From UBA8438 sp963934795 (GTDB lineage Bacteria; Acidobacteriota; Vicinamibacteria; Vicinamibacterales; UBA8438), in assembly GCA_963934795.1 (NCBI GenBank), contig CAWWAF010000018.1, positions 1-46,193 of the forward strand: DNA of 46,193 nt. Direction: 5' to 3'. The position numbers and the translations under genes were made by a program. This document shows positions 17,400-26,465 of the stretch, in pieces (the stretch's first letter is position 1; each line of letters begins with the position of its first letter). A model generated the notes under the pieces. The model did not search any database. It saw only the letters and a list, made by a program, of their open reading frames with translations, and was not told the DNA's origin.

Positions 17400-17987
17400 C
17401 TATGGTTGAACCGTGATTGAGATGATTTCGACCGGCTCGTTCGGCACGTTCTGAAATGGTCCCTGATTGCCCACGGCCACGGCCGCAATTTTGTCAACAA
17501 CATCCATGCCTGCCGTGACCCGTCCGAACACCGCGTAGCCATAATCCCCCGGGGTGATTCCCCGGTTGTTGAGCGGTGGGTTGTCGACCGTGTTGATGAA
17601 GAACTGAGACGTCGCGCTGTCGACCACGTTGGTGCGGGCCATGGCCAGCGTGTATTTGTCGTTGGAGAGGCCATTCCTGGCCTCGTTCTTGATCGGCGGC
17701 TGGACCGGCTTTTGGGTCATGTCGGGAGTGAACCCGCCGCCCTGAATCATGAAGGTCTTGATCACCCGGTGGAACACGGTGCCGCTATAGTGACCGCTTT
17801 CGGCGTACTCCAGGAAGTTGGCGACGGAGAGCGGCGCGTTGGCCTGATCAAGCTCGGCGGTCATGCTGCCAAGATTGGTTTCGATGATCACCACGGGGTT
17901 GCTTTGTGCAGCCGCCTGCGACGCGTTGGTAGCCGCCAGGACCGCCAAGCAACAGGTGACGAGGAGAGTTAGCTTTCTGCCCGACAT
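17400..17987 (-). CDS. Exported cyclophilin-type peptidyl-prolyl isomerase (paralogue)
   Basis: A 195-residue cyclophilin with signal peptide MSGRKLTLLVTCCLAVLAA ending AAAQS. The ATG at 17987 has AAGGAA upstream with about 7-nt spacing, better than an ATG 81 nt earlier. Core motifs: TVFHRVIKTFMIQGGGF (catalytic Arg), TLAMART, QFFINTVDN and YAVFGRVTAGMDVVDKI. The closing VPNEPVEIISITV is shared almost word for word with the downstream paralogue (VPNDPIIITSITR), so the pair is a tandem duplication that has since diverged. It acts as a periplasmic proline isomerase. The upstream 228-nt gap is shared with the divergent HEAT/DUF349 gene and must hold both promoters. Confidence 0.88.
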   Translation of the reverse strand: MSGRKLTLLVTCCLAVLAATNASQAAAQSNPVVIIETNLGSMTAELDQANAPLSVANFLEYAESGHYSGTVFHRVIKTFMIQGGGFTPDMTQKPVQPPIKNEARNGLSNDKYTLAMARTNVVDSATSQFFINTVDNPPLNNRGITPGDYGYAVFGRVTAGMDVVDKIAAVAVGNQGPFQNVPNEPVEIISITVQP

Positions 17988-18215
17988 CGTAGGGTTCCTT
18001 TCTCTCCTGAGCGGCTGACGCCACTCATTCAAATTCTGGTATCTTGGATCCAAGCAAACGTAGGTCACGGTGCCGAGGCGAGCGTGACCGGGCTTTCAGC
18101 CCCGGTTTCGCGTGTCTCGACGGTTACGCCGATTCAGGCCCAGAGTATGCATAATTGGCGACGGTGCTGTCTAGTTAAGGCAGGCCGTCGCATATTTGAG
18201 TATCTTACATAAGAG

Positions 18216-21200
18216 ATGAGTCTACTCGACCGATTTCGGGGTCAGCCCGAGTGGCAGCATGAGGATCCGTCCGTGCGGGTGTCCGCCGTGGATGACCTGG
18301 ACGACGACGCCCAGGGGGTCATGCTGGCCATTGCGACCGAGGACGCCGACGCGGGTGTCCGGGCGGCTGCGGTGGGCCGCTTGACGGACCCTGCGGCGTT
18401 GGCGCGGATTGCGGAAACCGATGCGGACAGTGGAGTCCAGGCCGAGGCGTTGACAGCGTTGCGCGATATCGCTGTTGGCGAGACTGACCGGGCGGTGGCC
18501 GAGTCGGCACTTTCCGGGCTCTCGGTGACCAAGGACTTGGGTGAGGTGGCGCGGGGGGCAGCGCTGGAGGCGGTCGGCCTTGCGGCACTGGAGCGGGTCG
18601 ACGCGCAGAAGACGATTTCCGCCGTGTCACGTCGGTCCGTCCATCCGTCCGTGCGACACGCGGCGCTCGGGCGTGTCACGGACAGCGACGAATTGCTCGC
18701 GGTGGCGACGAAGAGCGACCACCGTGACATCGCGCTGGCGGCCTTCGACCGGCTATTGGCTGGGGCGCCGACCGATCGAGAGGTGCTCAAGACCGTGTCC
18801 GCGCGGGCGCGAGTGAAGCCAGTTGCCAGACGGGCCAAAGCCGCGCTGGCGGCGCTCGACGCCGAGCCGACGCTGCCACCAGTCGGCGGGGGTGAGCAGC
18901 GGCGTGAACGGCTGTGCGAGAGCGTGGAGGCGTTGGTCCATGCGTCCGATTGGGAACTCGTGCGGAAGAGCCTGGCCGACGCGGAGCGGGAATGGGCTGC
19001 GCTTGACGGCGTAGCCCGCACCATGACCGCGCCGTCAGCCTCCGCCGGCGCGTCGGTGGAGGCTGCGGGGGCCGAAGAGGATCCGGTCGTCGCCGAGCGG
19101 TGGGCGGTTGCTGTAGCCGCGGTCGGAGAGCACCTCGTCCGTTTGGAGGCGGTACGGAGTGAGGCCGACCGCGCGCGCGAGAGAGATGTTCTGGACCTCG
19201 CGGCGCGGACCGCGGTGTGCGAGCGGTTGAGTGGATTGGTGTCCGCTCCTCCCACCGCCGCGGATGAACCCGCCGCGGAGCAACCCACCGCGGAGCAGGC
19301 CGAGGCGGATCAATTATTGGTTGCAAGCGTTGCGATAGTGCGAGCGGAATGGGCCGCGCTCGCGTCGCCACCGGCAGATCCGGATACTCCATCCGCGGCG
19401 CTGACACAGCTGCAGGGGCGCTTCGATGCGTTGTTAGCGAGAGCGGACACGATGGTGCAGCGGCGTGAGTCCGCTGGCGACCGCCTGGCGCGACTGACCG
19501 AGTTGACGGCGGCGCTCGAGGAGATCAGCGGGACTGCGGGTCACGACGACTTGAAACGGCGCTGGACCGCTCCTCACGCGGAGTGGCGTGAATTGGCGGG
19601 CGGTTTGGTGGGCGCGTCAGCGCCCGCCGAGGTGAACGAGCTGGTGACCCGCGTCGAGGGCGCGGCGGCGAAACGGACCGAGCGCTTGGGGGCCCTGCGA
19701 GCCGAGCGGCTAAAGCGCGAGAACGCGAACCTGGCCAAGCAGCAGCGCCGCTGCGAGGAGCTTGAGAAGGTCTTGGCGGACGAGGGCCTTGAGCTGCAGG
19801 CAGCCGAGCGTGCGCTTCGCACCACCAGATCGCTGCTGGGGAACCTCGGGCATGTGCCGCGAGAGGGCCGTGACACGCTGACGATCCGCCTGCGTCAGGT
19901 ACAGACCGGTTTGATTGGGCGGGCACATGAGCTTCGCGGCCTGGTCGAGTGGAAGCAGTGGGCGAACCTGAGCGTGCAGGCGGTGCTGTGTCGCCGGCTT
20001 GAAGCGTTGCAGGCTGTCCAAGACGACGCCGCCGTGGCCAAGGAGTACCGGGAGGTCATGCTGGCATGGCGTCAGGCCAGTGAAGTACAACCGGGCGAGG
20101 GCGACGAGGTCTGGAAACGATTCAAGAGTGCGCATGACGCCGTACGCCCGCGAGTGGATGCACAGGTGGCCACGGAGGACGCGGCGCAACAGGCAAGTCT
20201 GACTCAGAAGCATGCGCTCTGCGAAGAGGCCGAACGGTTGGCCGGGTCGACAAACTGGGTGGCCACCGCCAAGCGAATGACCGAGCTGCAGGCGGAGTGG
20301 AAGCAGGTGGGGCCGGCGACACGAAGGCAGGAGCGCGAGGTCTGGAACCGTTTCCGCGCTGCATGCGGTGAGTTCTTCAAGCGTCGGCGCGACGACCTGG
20401 CCGAGCGCAAGCAGGTGTGGTCCAAGAACGGCGCGATCAAAGAGTCGTTGTGTCAGCAGGCCGAGGCGCTGTCCGACGAGAGCGACCTCGCTGCGGCCAA
20501 GGACACCGTCCGACGGTTGCAGGTTGAATGGAAGGCGGTGGGCCCGGTCCGGCGTGCGCGATCCGAGACGCTGTGGACGCGTTTCCGTGCCGCGTGCGAT
20601 CAGGTCTTCAATCGCTCACAGCAGGCCAGCGTCGCCGAGATGCAGGAAAAGGTCACCGCGCGAGCCGCAGTGTGCGAGCGGCTTGAGGCGCTTGTGCCTC
20701 CATCCGACGCCGACCCAAAGGCCGAGGCTGACGCGGAGGCACAGGCGTCACCAGAGGAACTGGTTCGGCAGGTGGCCGCGATCAGAACTGAGTGGCGGCA
20801 GTTGGCTCCCGTGCCAGGCCCCCAGGAACGGGAACTGAACGCGCGTTTTCATGCGGCGCTGGCGGGTGTCATTGAGCGGGCCCCGACGGCCTTTGTCGGG
20901 ACGGATTTGGACCCCGCGCGCAACCAGCGCGCGCTCGAACGGATGTGCGAGCGGGTCGAGGCCCTGCTGGAGAATGCGGCGGAGGCGTCGGCCACCGATG
21001 GTCGGTCTCCGGCCGAGATGCTCGCGGCACAGTGGCGAGAAGCGCTGGCCGCGAACACGATGGGGGCCCGGGTGGACCCAGCGGTGCAACGGCACGCGGA
21101 CCGTAGTGAGGTCAAGCGGCTCCAGGCAGAGCGGAGCGGGCTGGGCGTGGTGTTGGGAGAGATCGGCCAGCAGCTCTCGGACCGCTTTCGCATCGCGTGC

Positions 21201-21326
21201 GACCGTTTCTTTCAGCAACATCCACCGTCGGCCGACCGAGCGTCGCGGCCGCGAGAGGGCACCGCTCGACCGTCCCGGCCGCCCCGACCGCCTCGGCCCA
21301 AGCGGACGAAGGCCGGCGAGCGGTAA
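18216..21326 (+). CDS. Large HEAT-like / DUF349 protein
   Basis: A 1036-residue, Ala/Glu/Arg-rich cytoplasmic protein without signal peptide or membrane segment. Residues 1-210 are short alpha-helical HEAT-like repeats (for example DPSVRVSAVDDL, DAGVRAAAVGRL, DSGVQAEALTAL). From about 590 come at least four DUF349 repeats, recognised by EW..VGP..R..E..VW.RFRAAC and by Trp/Phe positions; the best are near 685-735 and 760-810. The linker regions are predicted coiled coil. The function of DUF349 is not established to my knowledge; the repeats suggest a scaffold or nucleic-acid/protein binding role. The Ser/Pro/Arg-rich tail is basic. The ribosome site is weak (AAGAG). It is followed immediately by an Lhr remnant that may overlap its last codons. 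Confidence 0.8.
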   Translation: MSLLDRFRGQPEWQHEDPSVRVSAVDDLDDDAQGVMLAIATEDADAGVRAAAVGRLTDPAALARIAETDADSGVQAEALTALRDIAVGETDRAVAESALSGLSVTKDLGEVARGAALEAVGLAALERVDAQKTISAVSRRSVHPSVRHAALGRVTDSDELLAVATKSDHRDIALAAFDRLLAGAPTDREVLKTVSARARVKPVARRAKAALAALDAEPTLPPVGGGEQRRERLCESVEALVHASDWELVRKSLADAEREWAALDGVARTMTAPSASAGASVEAAGAEEDPVVAERWAVAVAAVGEHLVRLEAVRSEADRARERDVLDLAARTAVCERLSGLVSAPPTAADEPAAEQPTAEQAEADQLLVASVAIVRAEWAALASPPADPDTPSAALTQLQGRFDALLARADTMVQRRESAGDRLARLTELTAALEEISGTAGHDDLKRRWTAPHAEWRELAGGLVGASAPAEVNELVTRVEGAAAKRTERLGALRAERLKRENANLAKQQRRCEELEKVLADEGLELQAAERALRTTRSLLGNLGHVPREGRDTLTIRLRQVQTGLIGRAHELRGLVEWKQWANLSVQAVLCRRLEALQAVQDDAAVAKEYREVMLAWRQASEVQPGEGDEVWKRFKSAHDAVRPRVDAQVATEDAAQQASLTQKHALCEEAERLAGSTNWVATAKRMTELQAEWKQVGPATRRQEREVWNRFRAACGEFFKRRRDDLAERKQVWSKNGAIKESLCQQAEALSDESDLAAAKDTVRRLQVEWKAVGPVRRARSETLWTRFRAACDQVFNRSQQASVAEMQEKVTARAAVCERLEALVPPSDADPKAEADAEAQASPEELVRQVAAIRTEWRQLAPVPGPQERELNARFHAALAGVIERAPTAFVGTDLDPARNQRALERMCERVEALLENAAEASATDGRSPAEMLAAQWREALAANTMGARVDPAVQRHADRSEVKRLQAERSGLGVVLGEIGQQLSDRFRIACDRFFQQHPPSADRASRPREGTARPSRPPRPPRPKRTKAGER

Positions 21327-21984
21327 ACGCCACGATGTGGGCCCGGAACCTCCGGGCGCTGGTCGACCCGAAGCGACGACGGGGCGAAGGCCGTGGTCGG
21401 TCCTCGCGGCCCCGGCACGCCGCCGGGCGCTGCTGGATCCCGTCGCGTCTGGTCGCCCGGACACGTCCGTCGATGCGGTGGCGTCGGAGGCGACCGGTTC
21501 CGCCGCATCGCGGACGCCGGACCAGCTGCGGGACGCGGCGGTGGCCAGGTTCGCGACGCAACTATTGATTCGATGGGGCGTCCTGTTTCGGGATCTTGTG
21601 GCACGAGAGACGCTGGCGCCGAGCTGGCGGGAATTGCGCGGAGCGCTGCGGCGTATAGAGGCGCGCGGGGAGATTCGGGGTGGTCGGTTCGTGGCCGGAT
21701 TCGTCGGCGAGCAGTTTGCGAGGCCTGAGGCCGTAGATCTGCTGCGGCGAGTACGGCGAGACGAGAGCGCGCACGCACCCCTTGCCGTGCCCGCGGCTGA
21801 CCCGCTCAACCTGACGGGTATCGTGTTGCCCGGACCACGCGTCAGCGCGCTGTCCGGCGACCTCGTTGCCCTGTTACCGTCCCGAGATCCGGTGGAGGCT
21901 GCACACGATCCGGGTGTGGCACGAAGAGGTGGGACCGCTGGCCCAGTCAGCGCGAGACCGCGGCGCGTGGCGCACTCCGCCTGA
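21323..21984 (+). pseudogene. Frameshifted C-terminal remnant of an Lhr-type helicase
   Basis: Only the C-terminal part of a large ATP-dependent Lhr-family helicase can be read. From about 21478 one frame encodes LLIRWGVLFRDLVARE, WRELRGALRRIEARGEIRGG, RFVAGFVGEQFARPEAV and ADPLNLTGIVLPGPRV, which match the conserved Lhr C-terminal domain block by block. Upstream, in another frame (21323-21470), VNATMWARNLRALVDPKRRR and AAGRCWIPSRLVA resemble the preceding Lhr segment, so a frameshift lies between about 21440 and 21480. The helicase core (well over 1000 residues in the family) is absent and no ribosome site is seen. The upstream part nearly abuts, and may overlap, the 3' end of the DUF349 gene, as expected after a large deletion. 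Intact Lhr proteins act in DNA repair. The boundary after 21930 is uncertain. Confidence 0.72.
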
Positions 21985-22012
21985 GGAAGGCACACGATGC
22001 TGAGAGTGATCG

Positions 22013-22153
22013 ATGATGAGCGCCGACGAGAGCTCGGGCTTGTGTATGTTCGATCCGGAGACCGGCGCGCCGTATGTGCCGTCGGTCACCGACACCTTCG
22101 GCGCCGACCTGAGGCGGGGCAACCCGGATTGGTCGGTTAGAGTGTCACCATGA
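22013..22153 (+). CDS. Possible small ORF (46 codons) overlapping the M28 peptidase start
   Basis: A short open frame, MMSADESSGL onward, including FDPETGAPYVPSVTDTFGAD. I do not recognise it. In its favour: third codon positions are mostly G or C, as in real genes of this genome, while the competing frames are less biased; a GAGAGTGA sequence lies just upstream; and its TGA overlaps the ATG of the peptidase gene (ATGA), the pattern of a coupled pair. Against it: the length, no known family, and its position directly after a decaying gene, so it could be a relic of another lost gene. The last five codons lose the G+C bias. Confidence 0.35.
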   Translation: MMSADESSGLCMFDPETGAPYVPSVTDTFGADLRRGNPDWSVRVSP

Positions 22154-23970
22154 TGACTGTGACTCGATTCGCGTCTCGTACCGTGTGGCTAGCCATCGGG
22201 CTCGCGTGGCTGCCGGCCTGCGCCTCAGAAACGGTGCCGGCACCGTCGTCCATCAGAACCAACGTAGAGATTTTGGCGTCTGATGCATTCGAGGGTCGGC
22301 TCACGGGCACCGAGGGTATTCGATTCGCAGCGACCCACATCGTTGGCGAGCTCGAGGCGCTGGGCGCCGTGCCGCTGCCGATGACCGAGGACTATCGCTT
22401 GCCGTTTCAGTTCACCGGCAGCACGACCGACGGTGGCACCCGCGTGCGCATCGGGGGAGCCGATGGGCTCGAATGGAGTGATACCGACACAGTGAGGGCG
22501 TTGTCCTTCTCAGAATCCGGGGAGGTGAGTGGTTCCGTGGTGTTTGCGGGCTATGGCCTCGTCGTCCCGGAGACTGATGGGTTCAGCTACGACAGCTATG
22601 CCACGCTGGACGTGACAGACAAGATCGTCGTCGCGCTCCGCTATTTTCCCGAGGATGCGGAACAAGAGCTGCGGTCGGTGTTCTCACGGTATTCGTCGCT
22701 GCGCTTCAAGGCGCAGGCGGCGCGTCAGCGCGGTGCGCGAGGGTTGCTGGTGGTTACTGGGCCCCGTTCGCCCAATGCCGGTGCGATGGTGCCGATGACG
22801 GCAGACACCGCCGTCGCTGACTCCGGCATCGCGGCCGCCAGTGTCAGCGTGGCCGTGGCGGACGCGCTATTTGCCTACGGCGATGCGACGCTGGAAGAGG
22901 CGCAGCGGGCACTCGATTCAGGGAATCCGCACGTGAGTGGCTTCGAGATTCCGGTCAACGTGACGCTGGATGCACAGGTCGTGCGTGAACAACAAACGGG
23001 CCACAACGTCGTGGCCTACCTGCCCCCGACGATCGACACGACGGTCGACCGACCCTATGTGTTGCTGGGCGCCCACTATGACCACCTCGGGCGAGGCGAG
23101 GATGGCAGCTCACTGGCGGAGTCGGATGAGGCGGGAGACATTCACAATGGCGCCGACGACAACGCGTCGGGGGTCGCCGCGGTGCTGGCTGCCGGTGCTG
23201 CGCTGGCCGGGCAGGATCGTGCTCGCGGCGTCGTCCTGGCTTTTTGGTCCGGCGAAGAGCTTGGTCTGCTTGGCTCGGCCGACTTCGTTGAAAGCGCTCC
23301 GGTCCCTACTGATCAGATCGCGGCCTATGTGAATTTCGATATGGTCGGTCGACTGCGCGACAACAAGCTCAGCGTGCAGGCACTCGGTAGCAGCAGCATC
23401 TGGTCGGATCTGGTGGACGACGTCAATACGGCGTTCAGTTTTGACCTCCAGAAGGTGACGGATCCGTATTTGCCGACCGACGTCATGAGTTTCAACCTGG
23501 CTGAGGTGCCCAGCCTCGCGCTGTTTACCGGCAGCCACGAGGACTACCACCGTCCGACCGATGACACCGACGCGGTCAATTTTGCCGGTCTCGATCGCAT
23601 TGCCCGCTACGGGGCCGCCATCGCGGCTCGTCTCGTCGCCGAACCACAGCCGCCCGATTTTGTCCGGGTGGAGCGCACCGGGCAGGAAGGTGGCCAGATG
23701 CAGATCCGGTTGTATACCGGCACCATCCCGGATTATGCGTCAGAGGTGGACGGGCTGCTCTTGTCTGGGGTCATGGGCGGCGGTCCGGCCGAGAAGTCTG
23801 GTCTGCAGGAGGGGGACGTGATCGTCGAGTTGGCCGGGCAGTCGATCGCCAACATCTACGACTATACGTACGCACTTGATTTGCTCAAGGTCGGCGAGCC
23901 CACGCCGGTCGTGTTTGTTCGCGACGGGGACCGCATCGAAACGGCGCTCATTCCTGAGGTCAGACAATAG
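22150..23970 (+). CDS. M28-family metallopeptidase lipoprotein with PDZ domain
   Basis: A 606-residue exported aminopeptidase-like protein. The N terminus has a lipobox (LPAC, Cys24), so it is probably anchored to a membrane as a lipoprotein. An inserted PA-like domain lies around 120-240 (KIVVALRYF, RGARGLLVVTG). The M28 zinc site is complete: HYDHLG near 308, GADDNASG near 337, EELGLLGS near 366 (catalytic Glu pair), FDMVGR near 396 and SHEDYH near 462. A PDZ domain closes the chain (about 520-600: GLLLSGVMGGGPAEKSGLQEGDVIVELAG). It probably trims peptides in the periplasm or at the cell surface. The start may be either of two adjacent ATGs. It is followed by the TonB-dependent receptor after 149 nt. 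Confidence 0.9.
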   Translation: MMTVTRFASRTVWLAIGLAWLPACASETVPAPSSIRTNVEILASDAFEGRLTGTEGIRFAATHIVGELEALGAVPLPMTEDYRLPFQFTGSTTDGGTRVRIGGADGLEWSDTDTVRALSFSESGEVSGSVVFAGYGLVVPETDGFSYDSYATLDVTDKIVVALRYFPEDAEQELRSVFSRYSSLRFKAQAARQRGARGLLVVTGPRSPNAGAMVPMTADTAVADSGIAAASVSVAVADALFAYGDATLEEAQRALDSGNPHVSGFEIPVNVTLDAQVVREQQTGHNVVAYLPPTIDTTVDRPYVLLGAHYDHLGRGEDGSSLAESDEAGDIHNGADDNASGVAAVLAAGAALAGQDRARGVVLAFWSGEELGLLGSADFVESAPVPTDQIAAYVNFDMVGRLRDNKLSVQALGSSSIWSDLVDDVNTAFSFDLQKVTDPYLPTDVMSFNLAEVPSLALFTGSHEDYHRPTDDTDAVNFAGLDRIARYGAAIAARLVAEPQPPDFVRVERTGQEGGQMQIRLYTGTIPDYASEVDGLLLSGVMGGGPAEKSGLQEGDVIVELAGQSIANIYDYTYALDLLKVGEPTPVVFVRDGDRIETALIPEVRQ

Positions 23971-24119
23971 GTGCCGTGCATCGGGGTGCACGGTCCTGAT
24001 AGTGTAGAAAGGTTGTCGACTTGGTGCGAGCGGTCAGTGGTGCCCGTACGATCCACACGTCGTGTCGGAATATCCCGAGACAACTGAGACCAAATTTCCT
24101 GTGTTCGAGTCTTATTCAC

Positions 24120-26417
24120 ATGATGTGTTGTGAGTTGCGTGCCGGCCGTCGGTGGCGCCAGATTCTGCCGACCGTGCTGGTCTCGCTTGTGGCGGCAGCG
24201 AGTGCCTCAGGGCAGTCGACCGGTGAGTTGGTGGGGACCCTGCGCCTGTTGAACGGTGACGTGGTGGTTGGCGCGGTCGTCACCGCGACGGGCGACGGCC
24301 GAGTCCGCGGCGCTCGGACCGACGAAGACGGACAGTTCCGATTCGACGATCTGTCCCCCGGACCGCAGACGTTGACCACCGATCAATTACCGCTCGTGCT
24401 CGAACGGGCTGTGCCGGTCGATATTGTGGCCGGGATTACCGTTCGTCGCGATGTCACCCTCGTGTCGCCGGATCGGGCCCGCAGCGGCTGGCAGCCGGAC
24501 CGAATGACGGTACGGAGCCCGGGACTGTCGGCGACGGTCTTTGACGCTCGGGCGGTAGACAGTGGCCGTCTGCCACTCGCTCGCATCGTCGAGCGGGTAC
24601 CCGGAATCAGCGTGGCACGCGCCGGGGGCGTTGGCCACCCGACCCGCGTGATTGTGCGCGGAGCGGAGGCCAGCCCGCGTTTTCACGTGACCGACGGGCT
24701 GCCTCTGGACGACCTGGCGAACCGGTTGCACCTAGGTGGACCCGGGACGACCGACGTCGTCGAGGTCATCTCGGGCGCTCCCGGGAGCGCGTGGGGCACG
24801 GAGTTGGTTGGGCTGGCGCACCTCGTGCGCCGCTCGGTCGACGAGACCAGCCCGATCCTGGCGATTGACGCGGAGGGGGGCGGCTTGGGCTGGCGGCAAC
24901 TCGGCGTGTCAACGGCTGGTCGACAAGGAGCCTACGACTGGAGCTTTGGGGCCAGGAATCTAGACACGGACAACGAGGAGCCGAACAGTCAGTACTCCCA
25001 AACCGCGGTCGCCGGCACCTTTGGAATGCGGAAGGGTGACATTTCGGCTCAGTTGATGTTTCAGGGAGAAACGAGCGAAGTGGGGCTTCCCGGGCAGACG
25101 CTGTTGGTGCCAGCCGACCTGGACGCACATGAGGACCGGACGCAGTGGCTCACCGGTGCTGTGCTGCGCTTGCACCGCGGTCCGACCAACAAGCACGAGC
25201 TGCGCCTGGTGGCCTCCCAGACGAATCGCCGTTCGCTGAATCCGCTCGACTCTGGCTCGATCGGCCTGCAGTCGTCCGAGGACGTGGCGCTGCGCGTGGA
25301 GATGCCAGACTTCGCGAGTGCTGACGGTCTACGCAACGACACCCAGGTCGCACACCTCAGCTACGAATACACGCACGTGCCGGACGAGTTTCACTACCTG
25401 ACAATCGGCGGCACGATTGAAGCGCAGTCCGGGCGATTTGGCCTGAGCACCGCGTTTGACCAGCAGCGGCTGAACTACGCCCTCTTCGGGGAAGATCGGC
25501 TTCAGGTGTTCGACAACCTGCAAGTGACGATCGGCGGGCGCCTCCTCAAGAACGGTCCGTTCGATTTCACGCCGCAGCCGCGGGGGGCGCTTACCTACGA
25601 ACTGGGGCGCGGCTTCACTGTGCACGGCAGCGGTGGATTTGGACTCGGCACGCCGACGCTGGAGCAACGTTTCGGGGCGACCCACGAGCGTCGAGGCACC
25701 GCGGACCTGCTGCAGGCCTCGAGCTTTGTCCTCGATGGCGGCGTCCGTGGTTCCCTTCTGCGCGGGCGGATCGGTGTGGACCTGACGGCGTTTCGAAATG
25801 AATACTACGACCTGATCGTGCTCGGGGATGTGGACCTCCCAGGCCTGTCGTCAAACGCCGAGTTTCGCCAGCTGACCATCGCGGGTCGCCAGCAGTTGGA
25901 CCTGGACGTCTTGTCAGGCCTACGGAGTCCGCTCACGGGGGTGGCGACCGACGTGCGCACCGGATATGTGAACGTGCCGCGCAGTCGGACGCAAGGCCTG
26001 GAAGCCACCCTGTCGCTGGCGCCCATTTCGCAGGTTGAGCTGAAGGCCGTCTATGCCTACACGGACAGCCTGGTGACAAATAGTACCGGTCTGATTCGGT
26101 CTGGGCAGGCGCTGCCAGACGTCCCGGGTCACCAGGCGACGGTCACAGGCGACCTGCACCTCGGCCCTGTGTCGGCGGGGGTGAGCATGCGCTACGTGGG
26201 CGAACGGACAGCCGGAATAGATTTCGTCAGTCGTGTGCTCGGTCTGAGTGCTTTGGAAAGCTATACGCGATGGGACGCCCGAGGGCTGATCCAGATCACG
26301 GATGAAGTCGCGCTGTCGGTGGTCGGTGAAAATTTGACGGACGAGGTCTATCAGGAGCTGCTCGGATACCTCGCACTGGGGCGACTGGTGCGGGCGGGTG
26401 TCCACGTCTCGTTCTGA
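24120..26417 (+). CDS. TonB-dependent receptor
   Basis: A 765-residue outer-membrane receptor. The start at 24120 or the next codon gives a signal peptide (RRWRQILPTVLVSLVAAASASGQ); earlier ATGs lie in a stretch without gene-like composition. Residues about 30-105 form a carboxypeptidase-regulatory-like beta-sandwich (VGAVVTATGDGRVRGARTDEDG). A plug domain follows (IVERVPGISV, RVIVRGAEASPRF, VVEVISGAPGSAWG) and then the beta-barrel, which ends in ALGRLVRAGVHVSF with a terminal Phe as expected for BAM-dependent insertion. It imports a substrate using the Ton system; the ligand is unknown. A small lipoprotein gene lies 48 nt downstream and probably belongs to the same transcript. Confidence 0.88.
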   Translation: MMCCELRAGRRWRQILPTVLVSLVAAASASGQSTGELVGTLRLLNGDVVVGAVVTATGDGRVRGARTDEDGQFRFDDLSPGPQTLTTDQLPLVLERAVPVDIVAGITVRRDVTLVSPDRARSGWQPDRMTVRSPGLSATVFDARAVDSGRLPLARIVERVPGISVARAGGVGHPTRVIVRGAEASPRFHVTDGLPLDDLANRLHLGGPGTTDVVEVISGAPGSAWGTELVGLAHLVRRSVDETSPILAIDAEGGGLGWRQLGVSTAGRQGAYDWSFGARNLDTDNEEPNSQYSQTAVAGTFGMRKGDISAQLMFQGETSEVGLPGQTLLVPADLDAHEDRTQWLTGAVLRLHRGPTNKHELRLVASQTNRRSLNPLDSGSIGLQSSEDVALRVEMPDFASADGLRNDTQVAHLSYEYTHVPDEFHYLTIGGTIEAQSGRFGLSTAFDQQRLNYALFGEDRLQVFDNLQVTIGGRLLKNGPFDFTPQPRGALTYELGRGFTVHGSGGFGLGTPTLEQRFGATHERRGTADLLQASSFVLDGGVRGSLLRGRIGVDLTAFRNEYYDLIVLGDVDLPGLSSNAEFRQLTIAGRQQLDLDVLSGLRSPLTGVATDVRTGYVNVPRSRTQGLEATLSLAPISQVELKAVYAYTDSLVTNSTGLIRSGQALPDVPGHQATVTGDLHLGPVSAGVSMRYVGERTAGIDFVSRVLGLSALESYTRWDARGLIQITDEVALSVVGENLTDEVYQELLGYLALGRLVRAGVHVSF

Positions 26418-26465
26418 CCGTCGGTGAGCCGGACCGGTCGGGTGATCACGAAAGGAAATCGAAGG

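Noticed and set aside
17282..17674. N-terminal extension of the downstream cyclophilin to an ATG at 17674
   Set aside because: The stretch is Trp/Arg/Ser-rich, overlaps the other cyclophilin gene and would hide the signal peptide; TTG at 17281 with AGGAG fits better.
18087..18107. Hairpin ACCGGGCT / AGCCCCGGT in the cyclophilin-DUF349 gap
   Set aside because: It has a bulge and no T-tract, and lies between divergent genes where a terminator is not expected.
18242..19288. A 348-codon minus-strand frame inside the DUF349 gene
   Set aside because: Ala/Ser/Thr-rich shadow of the opposite strand's codon bias.
20748..21995. A 415-codon minus-strand frame over the DUF349 3' end and the Lhr remnant
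   Set aside because: Low-complexity Arg/Ser/Pro product, no ribosome site, and it covers two features read clearly on the other strand.
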